Counted from the first letter of the stretch, positions 9,106 through 19,888 are shown. The stretch: 36,330 bases of DNA from Darksidea phi (GCA_030770425.1 JASJFT010000325.1:1-36330); one strand, 5' to 3'. Made by a program: numbers and translations. The notes: generated by a model not told the origin, from the letters alone.

Positions 9106-10134
9106 TCAATAGAGACTACCCTCTGGTTCGTATGTTGGCATAGTGAGGTTCATGTCTTTTCCGTTACGGAAACCGTAGGCATTCGTAGTGAGATCAATAT
9201 TCTTGTCTGTGTCGATGCCCAAGTCACGCGCAAGACGGCCTTGTCTGTCGAACTCGGACGCAGTCACCTGCTCGCGCTGAATCTCTTGTTGCATTCCTGA
9301 AAATGCACTGCTGATGTTGGTAGCGATGGCATCCGCAGCTGCTCCTGGGGTTGGAACGATGCCAGAAGCAGCGCGGCGAGAGTCAGAGTGAGAATTGAAG
9401 TCGGCAACAGTCGCAGCAGTCATAGTGGCGATTGCAGCAGCAGTCTGTGCTGACTTCCGAGATTGACGTTTCTTCTTCTGGCCTGGCTTTCGTGGGCTGT
9501 ACTTGTAATCCGGGTACATGCGCTGATGCTCGTCTTTCGCTGCCTGGGCTTTGGCACGCCACTCGTCCTTCTGTGCAGTAGACAGTTTCTTCCAGTCCCT
9601 GGAACAAATAGAAGCTATGCAAGTCAGTGAATAAATTCTCATAGTGACGTCACAAGAGGGGATCAAATTGGATGACTCACAAATTGTCTGGACCGTGACT
9701 TCCACATTCGCCTCTTTGAACTCCCTGTGCCGCGTGTCTCGGTACAGCATCCAGCAGTTCATGGGGCGTGGAGGGTTCTTTCGTACCGTGGCAGCATAGT
9801 GAGTGGTAATTGCAGGTTGATTTGGAGTGCCGGAGGTGAAGGCACCGACGCCGCGATGCATTGGCAAGTCGTATTGTGCCACTTGCTTGGGATCGAGCTG
9901 GACGAGTGTCTTACCGTTACCGCTGGCGTCAGAGACAATGACAGGTCGGTTCACCGACATTGTCAACTGCGTCTCAAGAAAACCGGCCACCATGTCGTTG
10001 CCGTACCGCTCTTTAATACTGCCGTCGAGCTCCACGGCTTGGCCAAGCTCCAGTCCCTTCGAGCAGTGGTCAATGTCATGCTCAAGCCGGGACATGACTG
10101 TTCGGACATAATCCGGGAGGTGAGAGGCCTGCAT
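9106..10134 (-). CDS. MAT1-2-1: Mating-type HMG-box transcription factor MAT1-2-1, 2 exons
   Basis: Reading on the minus strand, the exons are 10134-9681 and 9614-9106, giving 320 aa. The 66-bp intron (9680-9615) begins GTGAGT, contains CACTGAC and ends CATAG. It splits a Ser codon (T|CT) inside the HMG box, the conserved intron position of MAT1-2-1. The product is the HMG-domain master regulator of sexual identity and development in the MAT1-2 mating type. The MATA_HMG box spans residues 121-195: PPRPMNCWMLYRDTRH, then W159-K-K-L-S, and the diagnostic end YPDYKYSPRKPGQKKKR, which also supplies basic nuclear-localisation residues. The start at 10134 is the first ATG in frame; upstream codons are open but lack ATG. 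Its position beside APN2-COX13-APC5 independently supports the call. The C-terminal third is poorly conserved and unassigned. Confidence 0.93.
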   Translation of the reverse strand: MQASHLPDYVRTVMSRLEHDIDHCSKGLELGQAVELDGSIKERYGNDMVAGFLETQLTMSVNRPVIVSDASGNGKTLVQLDPKQVAQYDLPMHRGVGAFTSGTPNQPAITTHYAATVRKNPPRPMNCWMLYRDTRHREFKEANVEVTVQTICESSNLIPSCDVTMRIYSLTCIASICSRDWKKLSTAQKDEWRAKAQAAKDEHQRMYPDYKYSPRKPGQKKKRQSRKSAQTAAAIATMTAATVADFNSHSDSRRAASGIVPTPGAAADAIATNISSAFSGMQQEIQREQVTASEFDRQGRLARDLGIDTDKNIDLTTNAYGFRNGKDMNLTMPTYEPEGSLY

Positions 10135-10633
10135 CGTGGAGGGCTGTGTATGGAAGGTGTCGGTGTTCCTTGCTATGCGCAAGTAACTAGCGGGGTTTGA
10201 GAGTGATGTGCAAATATGCAAAGATTTGAGATGTTGTGTAGAGACGCGAGGGCGAAGTTTGTGTCGGGGAAGAGAAGCTGAGGTGGATTTGCAGCTTTTT
10301 GAGGAGGAGGCGGTTGCCAAGGCGGTGGGCCTCTAAGAAAGTCAGCGCATTCACTCTTGGTCAGTGCGGTCAACGCCGCCTTCACCTTGAGAGGGCGGGA
10401 GCCCCACTTTATCTTGTTGCCTGAAACGTAGGCCACGAAGTGAAGGTATCATGTGACGGATTCCTCTTAATCAAAACCGCACATGAGTGAATGATGTGCT
10501 CATGCAAGGTATTGTCATCAAGAGTGTAGGTGAAAGGATCCTATACCGAGGTCGCAGTTAGCGCTATCTAAGGAATATGGGTTGCATCGCTAGAACTAAG
10601 ATCTTATCCCATTCTAATTGACATTCTTGTGTC

Positions 10634-11014
10634 CTAAAGGCTATGATGTTGTACGTGTTTTAGCGACAAGTGACGAGGATATTGCCGAGTAATCAAAGAG
10701 TGTGCGCCAGGGGACTTCGTACCAAGTCGATATCGAAATAAGTGGCAGAGAAATGGGACACTTACTAGACCATGTAATGTCATTCGTACAAGGTTTGTTG
10801 CGAACAAAACAGCGACGTAGCGTGACCGAATTCGCAGATACGGGCTCGAGTGAGTGGCGCTCAGTTCTATAGTTCGTGAGTATATTGAAGGCAACGCGGC
10901 GCCAGCGGCGTAATGTTCTTTATCTGATGTTGAAAGGTTTGGCAGAGGAATAAAGGGGGCTGAAGGAAATATAAAGGTGTCTATCTTTACGCACATGGCT
11001 TTGTCTCGCCGCAT
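10634..11014 (-). CDS. ORF of 126 aa upstream of MAT1-2-1, doubtful
   Basis: An ATG-initiated, uninterrupted frame in the same orientation as MAT1-2-1 and 500 bp upstream of it. No domain is recognised. The composition is rich in Ser, Leu, His and Arg without periodicity, and no signal peptide or clear membrane segment is present. It could be an idiomorph-specific small gene or a chance frame in intergenic DNA. Confidence 0.2.
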   Translation of the reverse strand: MRRDKAMCVKIDTFIFPSAPFIPLPNLSTSDKEHYAAGAALPSIYSRTIELSATHSSPYLRIRSRYVAVLFATNLVRMTLHGLVSVPFLCHLFRYRLGTKSPGAHSLITRQYPRHLSLKHVQHHSL

Positions 11015-11423
11015 ATCAAGACAGGCCAGAGCGCTACGTCACCCATAAGATCTTTCTTTAAAACGTGAGGTAACAGGTACCAGCCACAAGAAAAACCAAC
11101 AAAGGGAGCGCTTGTTTATACAAAACTCTACGGTATGCGAATACAAACGCCCTTACGTGCTTGCTACAGGAATGTATAGCTCCCTGAGCTTAACTCTAAT
11201 ACCCAAGCTGAGGTCCTCGAAGAGCATACGAACAAGAAATAAATATAGTTACTTTTACGTGAACAATTTTTTCTACAATATTGCAAACACAATATAAGTA
11301 CTGGAAACTATGGCGGGCGACGTCGATAGCATTGCTCCCCAGGCCGCACGGGCGGCGGCGAATCATTCGTCCGTGCCAAGCTTCGGTCTCCGGTTGGTGT
11401 CGACCACCTAATTAGCTCTGAGC

Positions 11424-11521
11424 TCTGCATAGGCCAGCCGCTGAGCTCTATATAGGCCAGCTGCTGAGCTCGATATCATCTAGTTACTGAGCCTGATACT
11501 GAGCCTGATACTGAGCCTGAT
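11424..11521. repeat. Short repeat cluster (CTGAGCTC and TACTGAGCCTGA units)
   Basis: Two copies of a GCTGAGCTC..ATA block lie near 11440-11475, followed by three perfect tandem 12-bp TACTGAGCCTGA units at about 11485-11520. No associated gene. Confidence 0.7.
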
Positions 11522-11991
11522 ATTATACCCCGATTCTTAATAAGGCTGTCCTAATCAAGGATAAGGATGGGGGGTATGGTACCATAGTGATGAGCACCTG
11601 TGACGAACTCAATGGGAGCCCAGGGTAAGGCCTGCCAACGGACCGAATAGCTGTCGCGGAACTTAAAAATGCAATGCTGTGGATAATTGATGATCATACA
11701 TTTGACGATCTTGCTCGCACTCGCGAACAGGACAGAGATTTATGCTCCAATGCGCCAGAGGCACGCCTCTGAACGCCAACAACCCGTCTCAAGGAAATGC
11801 ACCAGAACACTAGCGTCTCCAATGCGCTCGAGCCCCATCCTCTCTTCCTGCTCGCACATTGCTTTGGGTATTAACTCTCCACCAAGGTCCTCCTATGACC
11901 TGCTGACATTGCTGAATAGAAACCTCTACCTCTATTATCCGTCTTCTCTTCCCAAGGGGCCATCCTCATTAACCAGTCTTCACGCTAACCT

Positions 11992-12813
11992 TCATTCCTT
12001 CCCGTTCTGCGGCTGTCCCGGTTTCGGCATCCCATCATCCATTTCCACCACTCCCGGCTTCGCAAAATGGTATTCCTGCTCCAACTCTGCCACGTTCGAA
12101 TCCGGTCCCTTTGCATACGCTCCGTACGCTCCCGCCATGTCCTGCTGCTGTATCGATTGGGGCGGTTGTTGATACTGTGGCGGTGGTGACATAGTCTGTT
12201 GCGGATAACCTTGCATGTAACCCTGGTTATTTGCATAGCCCGTCTGAGGCTGCGGTGGCTGGAACTGCTGAGGAGGCGGTTGTTGCTGTTGGGTAGCGAA
12301 GGCGGGCTGGGTCGGTGCGATGACTGTAGCTGAAGTTTTCCTGCCCTTCCTCTTCCCCATGCACCATAGAGCAATCCCAATACCCGCAAGCAGGAGAAGA
12401 CCAAGGGTAACACCGACGCCAATACCAATCTTTGCTCCCGAAGACAACCCGCCACTCCCCCCACCATTTCCATTACCGTCCGGACTGCTCGCAGGTACTG
12501 TGGTTGCTCTTGAGGTTCCCGTGTTCGTCCTAGCACTACCTGTTGCTGTCCCAGCTCCCGTCGCAGTGTAGGTTGGATATGTGTAGTCCGGGAGGCTGTA
12601 TGCTGCCGTAAGTGAAGCGTATTCACTCATGAGAGAAGAGTAATAGTCCGCATCATAGGAATAAGAGCTATATGAGTAGTCCGAGTAGAGTTCCGGGTAG
12701 GCCGCTGAGAGCGATGCCATCATTGAGGATATGCCATAAGGGTCATTTGGGTCGACGGTTTGGCGGGGAAGGAGTGGTTGTGGTGCGGCGGTTATGGAGG
12801 GGTGAGGAGACAT
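11992..12813 (-). CDS. Single-pass membrane protein, Tyr/Ser-rich ectodomain and Gln/Pro-rich tail
   Basis: An intronless frame of 273 aa starting at the first ATG (MSPHPSITAAPQPLLPRQ). Residues about 20-120 are Tyr/Ser/Thr-rich (SDYSYSSYSYDADYYSS) and look like a glycosylated or wall-facing segment, followed by a Gly/Asn linker. One transmembrane helix spans about residues 128-151 (AKIGIGVGVTLGLLLLAGIG), closed by the positive cluster GKRKGRK. The tail is rich in Gln and Pro (QQQQPPPQQFQPPQPQ). This layout (Ser/Thr-rich outside, one helix, disordered inside) is common among fungal wall-stress sensor-like proteins, but no family domain is recognised and no N-terminal signal peptide is obvious. 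It is the first intact gene on the far side of MAT, where SLA2 often lies in other species. Confidence 0.72.
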   Translation of the reverse strand: MSPHPSITAAPQPLLPRQTVDPNDPYGISSMMASLSAAYPELYSDYSYSSYSYDADYYSSLMSEYASLTAAYSLPDYTYPTYTATGAGTATGSARTNTGTSRATTVPASSPDGNGNGGGSGGLSSGAKIGIGVGVTLGLLLLAGIGIALWCMGKRKGRKTSATVIAPTQPAFATQQQQPPPQQFQPPQPQTGYANNQGYMQGYPQQTMSPPPQYQQPPQSIQQQDMAGAYGAYAKGPDSNVAELEQEYHFAKPGVVEMDDGMPKPGQPQNGKE

Positions 12814-13734
12814 TGTTGCGAAGTACGCTGCGGGTATCAATCTCAGGAAGATGTGCGACGTGTGGAAATGCGAATGGTAGATAAGAGTGCAGAGTGCGAG
12901 GCTGATGTAGGTACTTCTTCGATGTTCTGGTGAGGCGGGCGTGTGCTTTGGCGGCTGGGAAACTCGGTACTTCCGTCTCGTATTCGAAAAGCGAAGAGCT
13001 TCTCCGCCAACGGCTTTGCCTCGTTAGAGAATGAATGAAAACTACGCGCAGCGAAGTGAAGAGTTGATAATTGAAACTGAGAAGTCGCGAAAGCGCTCTC
13101 CAACGTCCCAGCCCCTCCCTCTCGTCAAGATCTGCCGCATTGGTGCTCGCGTAGTAGTAGCATTATTGGTTCAACGCCCCCTAGTCGGGAGGGACGAATG
13201 GTGCTGCGGTGTTAGCGAATGTGGCTTGAAAATACGAGCAGCTGAGACAGGGGTAGGATGGAAGCGGAAGGTGAACGAACGTGATTGGCTAGCGTTCGCG
13301 GTTGCAGTTCTCCCGAAGAGTCGAGACGTCGACGGAGGGATCGGTAGGAGATAGACAGTGGCTGATGTTTCAAAGGGTGGTGGAAAGGCACCAGAAGTTG
13401 TACAATTCTACTCTGCAGATCGATACAGCTCTAATCGTCCGAACGGTAATCCTGATGTATAGTGTATGATTTTAACTGACACTCAGATCTTGCCCTGCTT
13501 GGAGTTCGTTCTCGTCTGTAGAACGCTTCCGCAACTGGGTTAGTGGATGAATGTGTATGAAGGGGGAAGCAACCAAATGCCACCACAACGGTATATTCAG
13601 CACTGAACGATCTCGACGCCTTATGGTTATGCTAAATCGTCTCGATATTTCTTTTTTTGCTATATGTCTTCGAAAGTTGCTTCTGACCGATGCTACTGGT
13701 GCTTATCTATTCCTACGGTACGCTTTTCCCACCC
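12814..13734. other. Intergenic, no gene recognised
   Basis: The stretch should contain the promoter of the membrane-protein gene. Open frames here are short and without domains. Confidence 0.5.
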
Positions 13735-15274
13735 TCAGTCTCTCGGAGCCAGGCCAACCGCCACCTGTCCTATCCGCACCTCATCTAAGAGATTTGCCAC
13801 ATCCTTGTCTGCACTCTTCCATGCTTGCTCGATAACCTGCTTCCGCCCTTCACTTCTTGGTTCGAACACCGCTTTGAAAGGTTTTAGAGCTGAAACGAAT
13901 CCAGTCGTAAATACACTCTCCTCAACCATCGGCTTCTTGCCCTCTATGCTCTTTATATCAAAACTCCCATAGCAATCGGGCAATATCGATGGCGACAGTG
14001 TTCTTAGCGATGAACCTTCCAGGGCGTACGCGACGTCCATAACCCTAACTTGAAGGCTGGCTTTTGTTGAGCCAGCGTTCAGGACGGAGGTCGAACGGCA
14101 AATCAAAGATCTTCCCGTCGTTTCGCATGGCTGGGAAGAGTGGGATGACGGTGGATCCTTTCGGTATTAGGAATCGTCCGTGGTAGTCGTCCTAAGTGGT
14201 AGCATGCGGGATATCACTTGGGGCGAGATGTCGCCAACGGAAGTTCTCTTCTATTACGGCATGGACATACGGTAGCTGCCCCATATCTTCAAAAGATGGG
14301 AGTCGGTCCTTGCCTACCACCCCATCCAACTCTTCCTGCGCCTTGAGAACCCAATCCGGATACGCGATGCATGCAAGTGTAAAGATCTCAAGGGTCACGT
14401 GTCGTCTCGACACCCGCATCACACAAGATTCCCAAGTCGTATCAAAGCTCAACATCGGAGAGCTGCTGCGCCTCTTTCGAGTTCTTGAAGTCTTTGCTCC
14501 AGTTTCAGCTGTTCCGGGCAAGAGCCTCATTCATATTCGCTAAGTGCAGTTTCTCTTCGATTTGATACCATTGCTCCGCCTGCTTCTTCCATGGAATGAA
14601 CGGGCCCGGCAGATGATTCAAGAATGGTAATGCATCTACGATCCAAGCGCTGATTTGGCCCATACGTGAAGTTTTGAAGGACTTTAGGTGCTGTCATGAT
14701 CTGCCACTCCTCGCCGGTCACAATCCGGAAGCCATACGTGAGTGCGTATGCAATGCTGGAGGAATAGCAGTCATACTGCGCACGGAAGTCATTCGTACCG
14801 AGCGAATTTTGGAGCAGTACTACGTTCTCCATATCCCGGAGGGGGTGTAACAGTTCGAAGCGCGAGGACTTAACAGTTGCCTCCATGCCGCTGCTGTAGA
14901 AGAAACTGCTCATCGAACGGCCGAAGCATAATATGCATGCCTTTCATGGTTAACTCTTGAGCCATTACCTGTTCCAGTCAGCCTTCTTCTGCACGACCAG
15001 ATGCTTCAAGGATGACAGAGTTTGCACACCATGCGCGGTCGACTGCTATAGATATTCGCCTCTTATCCAGCAATCCCTAGCAGTATCATAATAACCAATG
15101 ATAACCACATTCGTACCTCCAAAGTCGACACTCACGAGTGTTCCATATTTCTCCATCCACTGAGCAACTGTTACCCATGGAGACTCACTCTTTTGGCGCT
15201 TGATGCAGATCTCCGATTAGTGGGAGTCGCGGTGGGCCTGGAGGAAGTTTCTCCAGGCGTCGCTTCTGGTGCAT
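13735..15274 (-). pseudogene. Cytochrome P450 pseudogene
   Basis: The minus strand carries a nearly full-length P450 in several frames. In order: proline hinge KLPPGPPRLPLIGDLHQAPK (about 15190-15250), QWMEKYGTLVSVDFGG, IYSSRPRM, an I-helix remnant DAGVETT, LACIAYPDWVLKAQEELD, K-helix ENFR, RPERW, heme loop GYGRRVRPGR (14016-14046) and a full C-terminal end. Lesions include a 4-bp duplication (GAGTGAGT) right after the hinge, a frameshift at the I-helix, in-frame TAG codons at 14192-14194 and 14045-14047, and replacement of the invariant heme-ligating Cys by Arg (CGC, 14024-14026). It cannot encode an active monooxygenase. The CYP family cannot be assigned, and no secondary-metabolite backbone gene is nearby. 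Confidence 0.9.
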
Positions 15275-15295
15275 GAAGTATGATATAATAAAGGT

Positions 15296-15475
15296 GAGAC
15301 GTTGTGTCGGAGACGGCGTGACGGAGACGTTGTGCCGGAGACATTGTGTCGGAGACGGCGTGACGGAGACGTTGTGCCGGAGACGGCGTGACGGAGATGG
15401 CGTGACGGAGATGGCGTGACGGAGATGGCGTGACGGAGATGGCGTGACGGAGATGGCGTGACGGAGACAGCGCCG
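15296..15475. repeat. 14-bp minisatellite abutting the P450 5' end
   Basis: About 12 copies of a 14-bp unit, GGAGATGGCGTGAC and variants such as GGAGACGTTGTGCC. On the minus strand it lies directly upstream of the P450 hinge and stays open, so three units encode a 14-residue repeat (HAISVTPSPS type). It replaces the expected membrane anchor of the P450. The left part is more diverged than the right, which is nearly homogeneous. Confidence 0.9.
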
Positions 15476-15519
15476 AAAGCGAAGAAGATGGTTGGAGAAC
15501 ATGATGATTGGCGACAATC

Positions 15520-15755
15520 CGCTACTAAAGTGACTGGTAGGACGACTGGTAATATTAAGAAGAGTTGAGAAGAAGAGAGCAGGATAGGTGTCAAGTCTCT
15601 CCTAACTGCCGGAATGAAAGCGCAGCCGATACAATCGGCTAGACAGGGGTGGAAATAAGCGATTGGATGGAAGAACTTTAGCCGAACAGGGCATTTGATG
15701 ACTAACACCTTCCGCAGCCTTCTTAGGCCCTTCTCTTCATCGCTTCCGTCAATAT
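15520..15755. other. No gene recognised
   Basis: Short spacer between the minisatellite and the next degraded coding segment. Nothing identifiable. Confidence 0.4.
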
Positions 15756-16272
15756 TCAGTGCGATAGAAACATCGTCATCGTCTTCTGCAACATAAAACT
15801 AACTATTTCCAGGCCCATAGATGTCTGCAGATACGCTTTATCCTGGATTCGGTCTCTGAAATCCCGTCTATGTACGACAATTTCCTTTCCATTAATATTC
15901 ATTCGTGTGAGTGCATCTCCATCTTCTTCGTCTAGCCTTTTATTTCCAGTGTTGGCATCTAGTATCCCAATCGGTGAAAACTCAGGTCCATCTTCCGCAG
16001 GACTCGTCGTATTAGTCACGTGTATCTCTACCCGTCTCCTCTTTCCCGCTTTTTGCGGACACTCCGGTGCAGTGTACGTAAAGGTCGTCCTGGGTCGCCC
16101 TTACTAAACTGTAGGGCCAAACCCCCCATGTGCGAGGATGCATTCGATGAGCCGTTCTGGATGATAGACCACGTCTTCCGTACGTTCCAATCGAAATCTT
16201 TCCCCTCAATTTTGTATCAGGAAATTCTGTGGAATTGAAATAACGCACTCCCCAAGGCTTCCCTGTTTTCAT
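15756..16272 (-). pseudogene. Degraded coding segment of unknown family
   Basis: Two adjoining minus-strand frames look protein-like rather than random: about 16272-16012, and about 16095-15756, the second containing VEIHVTNTT, EFSPIGILDANTGNKRLDEE and INGKEIVVHRRDF. They overlap in different frames, so either an intron or a frameshift separates them. Further broken frames on the same strand continue to about 17.2 kb, so a larger decayed gene is possible. I do not recognise the family. Confidence 0.35.
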
Positions 16273-17899
16273 GCCGACCGTCCTTTTGGCCAGCTTGGAT
16301 TCTATACCGACAGGCAGATTGCATCCGCTATAGCGACTCCTCCTCTCGCAGCACGATCAAAGCGCCAAAATTACCTGTGTAACAGCCAATGTACGGCGGT
16401 CCATGTGAGTTTCGACACGAGAATGGGCTTTCTGCCATGGGGCATAGTATTGGGGTACAAGATGGTGATTCAAAAGGAGCTAATATCGTTCCTCGTTCAA
16501 TTATAGCCGGGACTGCAAGTATCTTTCCTGGGCGGAAGGAAGCTTAATGAAGGTGTGGGTTTTCCGAAGAAATCCTGGGAGGCGAAGGCATTGCGTGACA
16601 TGAAAGAGGTTTTTCGGTATGCAATCAGCATCAAGGTCGTGTCGATGACTATGCTCTCGAGAAATAGGTAGTCGAATTCTGAACCTCGTCGCTTTTGTCG
16701 GCAGGTGCCGTCTTGAAGCACCTGGCAGGATAATAGCGCGGGCGCCAACGCCACATAACCTCTTCAGTTTCTCCTAGATTTGGAATTAGTGGCAGGTCCT
16801 TGCAGTACAAACACCTTACTTTAGCAATATGGCTACACGTCTACAACTCTTTCACGGGCTTTTCGAGGGAATTTCCGTTGACTTGGCGGTGAGAACTGCA
16901 GAAACGGAGTCCGGACCGTCGAAAGTTAGGCAACGCAACCGTTGCGCCCATCCTCTTATGGGGACTTGCGATATTCGATGCTTCGCGAGGTCCGAGCTGG
17001 TATGACTGTGCAAGGCTCTCCTCTCGTGTCGTCAATCACCGTACTCGAGGTGTCTGGCATGGCGGACTCCCAGCAAAGGCACCGCCCCGCCTAGACGCAA
17101 GGGCTCTTGGTGTAGATATCGAAGTGCAGTCGCGCCAAAGCGAAGGAGTTCTCGAATGAGCCACTCATGTGTGGGCGAAAGGGCTGCACCGGCTGAACCT
17201 TCCACCCAATGTGGTTTGACACACGTGTCAAGAGAGCTGTTCACCGGAAAATGTAAGCTTCATGCATGAAGGCGTAGGCTTACGAGCAGGTCGTCAGATC
17301 AGGCAATGACAGTCTACGCGCTGTTATCAGTTACCATCCGCGAACTATCGCTCCTTTCCTCAATGTCCGCATTATCAAATGAAAACATGATGCGTTATGA
17401 GAGGACCTATGAGTATGACGAAGGTATTAGCGTCAAGTTGAAGAAGCTGAGATTCAATGCCCGTTTCACGAGTTCTATCACCTGCGGCATCGGCTTGAGC
17501 GATTGATCGAGGGAGGAAAAGGGCGAACCGACAAGAAGTCATCTCGAGTTCTTGTTCCCGCTGGCACACAGCCAGATATATGCTCACATCGTTATGTTCC
17601 TGATTACGAATTAGGTATCAACAATAGATGCAGCCTTTGAGTCGCGCATTCGTCTCACGCTTGCTTACCCATTACTAGACGAACAGAGCCGTCTACACGT
17701 TTGGCGAACATTTGTAAGTCCTTATGTGATAGTATGTCGCCCTACAGTAGTAATCTAAGCGAGGAAGAGCTGTACCGTTTAGCGGATACGCCAATAAATG
17801 GATGACAGACTAAGAACATCGTAAAGACCTATTTCTGTAAACTTACATACCGCGAGTTTGACAACCCGAATGGCTGCTACTCAATCGACTTATATGCCT
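16273..17899. other. Gene-poor region, possibly decayed coding DNA
   Basis: Only short frames are present, and none has a domain. A minus-strand frame at about 17032-17244 (WLIRELLRFGATALRYLHQE) is protein-like but isolated. Nothing can be annotated with confidence. Confidence 0.35.
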
Positions 17900-18720
17900 A
17901 CGCGATTGATTAATTGATTATTTAACGTTCCTCCCTATATAGCAAGACACTCTCAGTATCGAGACATACAAGGGGTACTTCTACAACTCGATTTTTACTA
18001 TAGCCCTATGTAAATTGCGTGCTACAGTTATTTATCAACATCGAAATCTCTTGCTAAATAAAAATTACATTCGTGCGTATTATAACCTTTACATTCAAGT
18101 TATAAAAGGCTTTCTTTTTACGTATAATAGTATTCATTTATTATAGAATTTAGTATATATTAGATTATGCTATGTCCCGGAATCGAACTGTTGTGCAAAC
18201 TGCAAAAAAAGAAATGGGGGCTTACCTTTTATTTTTGTAATTGTTGAAGACCCTCGAAGACCGACTGTTCCACCTCTCGACCACCAGGCCTTGAACCCTG
18301 GTAGGGATTTTATTGATGTTAGTCTTTCCAATTATCTATTATATATACACATATCAAATTTGAGGTTACACGGTATACAGTATGTTGTGAAGGCAGCCTA
18401 CAAGTATGGCACGGACGCCAAGAGTAAAGGATGAGGGTACTAGGCGCGGCTCTCACTGCTTGTATGGAAACTATTTGATGGGCATAGGGAACGGTAATTG
18501 GAGATTGTATCTCGATACTATGTACGAGCTCAACATTATCTATTTTGAGCGGTCGCTTGTTCTACTTAGCGACTAAGTATGCAGTTTCCGAGACCCGCCG
18601 AAACTGCCGGTTCAAAGACGCTGGAATCTTCGGTGTTTCTAGGTAGTACTGCACGGCCCGAGTACAAGTCTATCCAGCTCTACCGCAAGCTGCGCAACAG
18701 CATCTTCGCACCCTTTTACA
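17900..18720. other. AT-rich segment, RIP-like composition
   Basis: From about 17.9 to 18.4 kb the sequence is strongly AT-rich, with TTAATTGATTATT-type runs and TATATA words, and lacks coding potential. That is what repeat-induced point mutation (RIP) leaves in old transposon copies in this fungal group. A B-box-like GGTTCAAGGCC occurs on the minus strand near 18283-18293, without a foldable tRNA around it. Confidence 0.5.
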
Positions 18721-18727
18721 GCCGGAA

Positions 18728-18996
18728 ATTCTTGTCGTCGGGTCCTATGGTATTGGACGGTTGCTTCTCGAACAAACGGGGTACTACGTTCGTGATGTAG
18801 CTCTAGGCGTTAGTAAATACCTTTTCGTCGTATCTGGTATATTCTTCCGTATCGATATATTTTTCGCCGTCGGGTATCCGGCATTTATTCTTAATAAGCG
18901 GGCCGGGGATACCGTCCTAAAGCTCTATCTCGATAAAAGCAAGACCATTCTCGTCTAGACCGCTAGCTACGAGTCTGGGGATATTTATGTTTAACT
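18728..18996 (-). repeat. Degenerate unit A, copy 1
   Basis: This is a diverged direct repeat of 19618-19888. On the minus strand both copies share the same broken reading frame, with conserved words DENGL and ELWDGIP plus an FEKxPxNT.GP.DK segment. In this copy the frame is broken by several stops. The protein family is not recognised. A GATATCGAGTGCGTC array follows each copy. Confidence 0.65.
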
Positions 18997-19003
18997 CCTA
19001 TTC

Positions 19004-19141
19004 TCCCTGCAGATATGTGCGTCACGACGTCTTCCCCCTACAGATATCGAGTGCGTCACGACATCTTCTCCTTGTAGATATCGAGTGCGTCGTAACGTCT
19101 CCCTACAGATATCGAGTGCGTCATGACGTCTTAGCACGCAT
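19004..19141. repeat. About 33-bp tandem array, array 1
   Basis: Four degenerate units built on CAGATATCGAGTGCGTCACG followed by ACGTCTTCCCCCTA. The first unit lacks the CGAG part. A related array lies at 20318-20463. Confidence 0.8.
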
Positions 19142-19617
19142 GTCCAAACAACACCGGGGTATCATAATTATCTTAGGGATAGCTTAATTATTATAAATAT
19201 ATACACGACTTCCAAACACCATTCAAAGCAACCGTTTTAGCACAAGCGCTCTCCCTCCCTCTTTGTCTATGACGCCGTGAGTTGTATATTAGAGCTCGAT
19301 AGCGCCAATTAAAGCGAAAATCGAGTTCGGCTACCTTATATCAGGTCTCGATTTAAACTAGGAGATAATTAGCGGTAGTACTAGGCATCGAGGAGGACTA
19401 TAAGGTAGCTAACCTTAGGGAAACAGGCCTACTTAGCGTTGAGTTCCCGGCTCCAACAGGATCGAAAGTAAACTAGCAATCCCAGTGGTATATCCCGATG
19501 ACGTCCAAGGTTCTACGCTCGAACATAATATACCCAGGTATGAAGGCCAAGTGGAGGCAACGCTTCCAATTAGGCGGCGGGACAGTACCGTCGTCGGGTG
19601 GTCCTATGTTAATAACA
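19142..19617. other. Spacer between units A, no gene
   Basis: Mixed AT-rich sequence. The minus-strand frame of unit A copy 2 extends into it to about 19473 (67 codons containing FIPGYIMFERRTLDVIGIYH), but there is no start or domain. Confidence 0.4.
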
Positions 19618-19888
19618 ATCTTGTCGTTGGGTCCCATAGTATTAGGCGGAGGCTTCTCGAACTCGGGGGGTACCACGTTTACAATATAGTTTTGGGCGTT
19701 ATACTATATCTTTATCTCGCAGAAGATACATCTTCCCCTAGTAGTATGTTTCGCGCCGATAGGTATACGGTATTCGTCCTTAATACGCTCGTAGGGGATA
19801 CCGTCCCAAAGCTCCGTCTTTATAAAAATAAGCCCGTTCTCGTCTATATCGCCGGCTATAAGTCTAGGGATTTTTATATTTAACGTCT
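19618..19888 (-). repeat. Degenerate unit A, copy 2
   Basis: The better preserved of the two copies. On the minus strand it reads NIKIPRLIAGDIDENGL, then ELWDGIP and RIPIGAKHTTRGRCIFCEI, one TAG, then VVPPEFEKPPPNTMGPNDK, continuing beyond the repeat to about 19473. The single internal stop and high conservation of the frame suggest former coding capacity. I do not recognise the family; it may be a transposon-borne ORF or a host gene duplicated with its flanking array. Confidence 0.6.

Larger units (their letters stand above)
10135..11991. other. MAT1-2-1 upstream region, mostly non-coding
   Basis: These 1.86 kb carry the MAT1-2-1 promoter and 5' UTR. The first 180 bp upstream of the ATG are open without ATG and look like a leader. 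Beyond that the DNA becomes AT-richer (about 11.1-11.3 kb), with a small repeat cluster at 11.42-11.52 kb. The 11.32-11.65 kb part, with its GG-rich end, may be decayed transposon DNA, but no element could be identified. Confidence 0.45.

Noticed and set aside
11985..12626. 213-codon frame overlapping the membrane-protein gene in another phase
   Set aside because: Arg/Gln/Ser-rich out-of-frame reading of repetitive Tyr/Gln codons, with no domain. The 273-aa frame has a clear transmembrane helix.
18181..18300. tRNA gene on the minus strand
   Set aside because: B-box-like words (GGTTCAAGGCC, GTTCGATTCC) are present, but acceptor, D and anticodon stems do not form.
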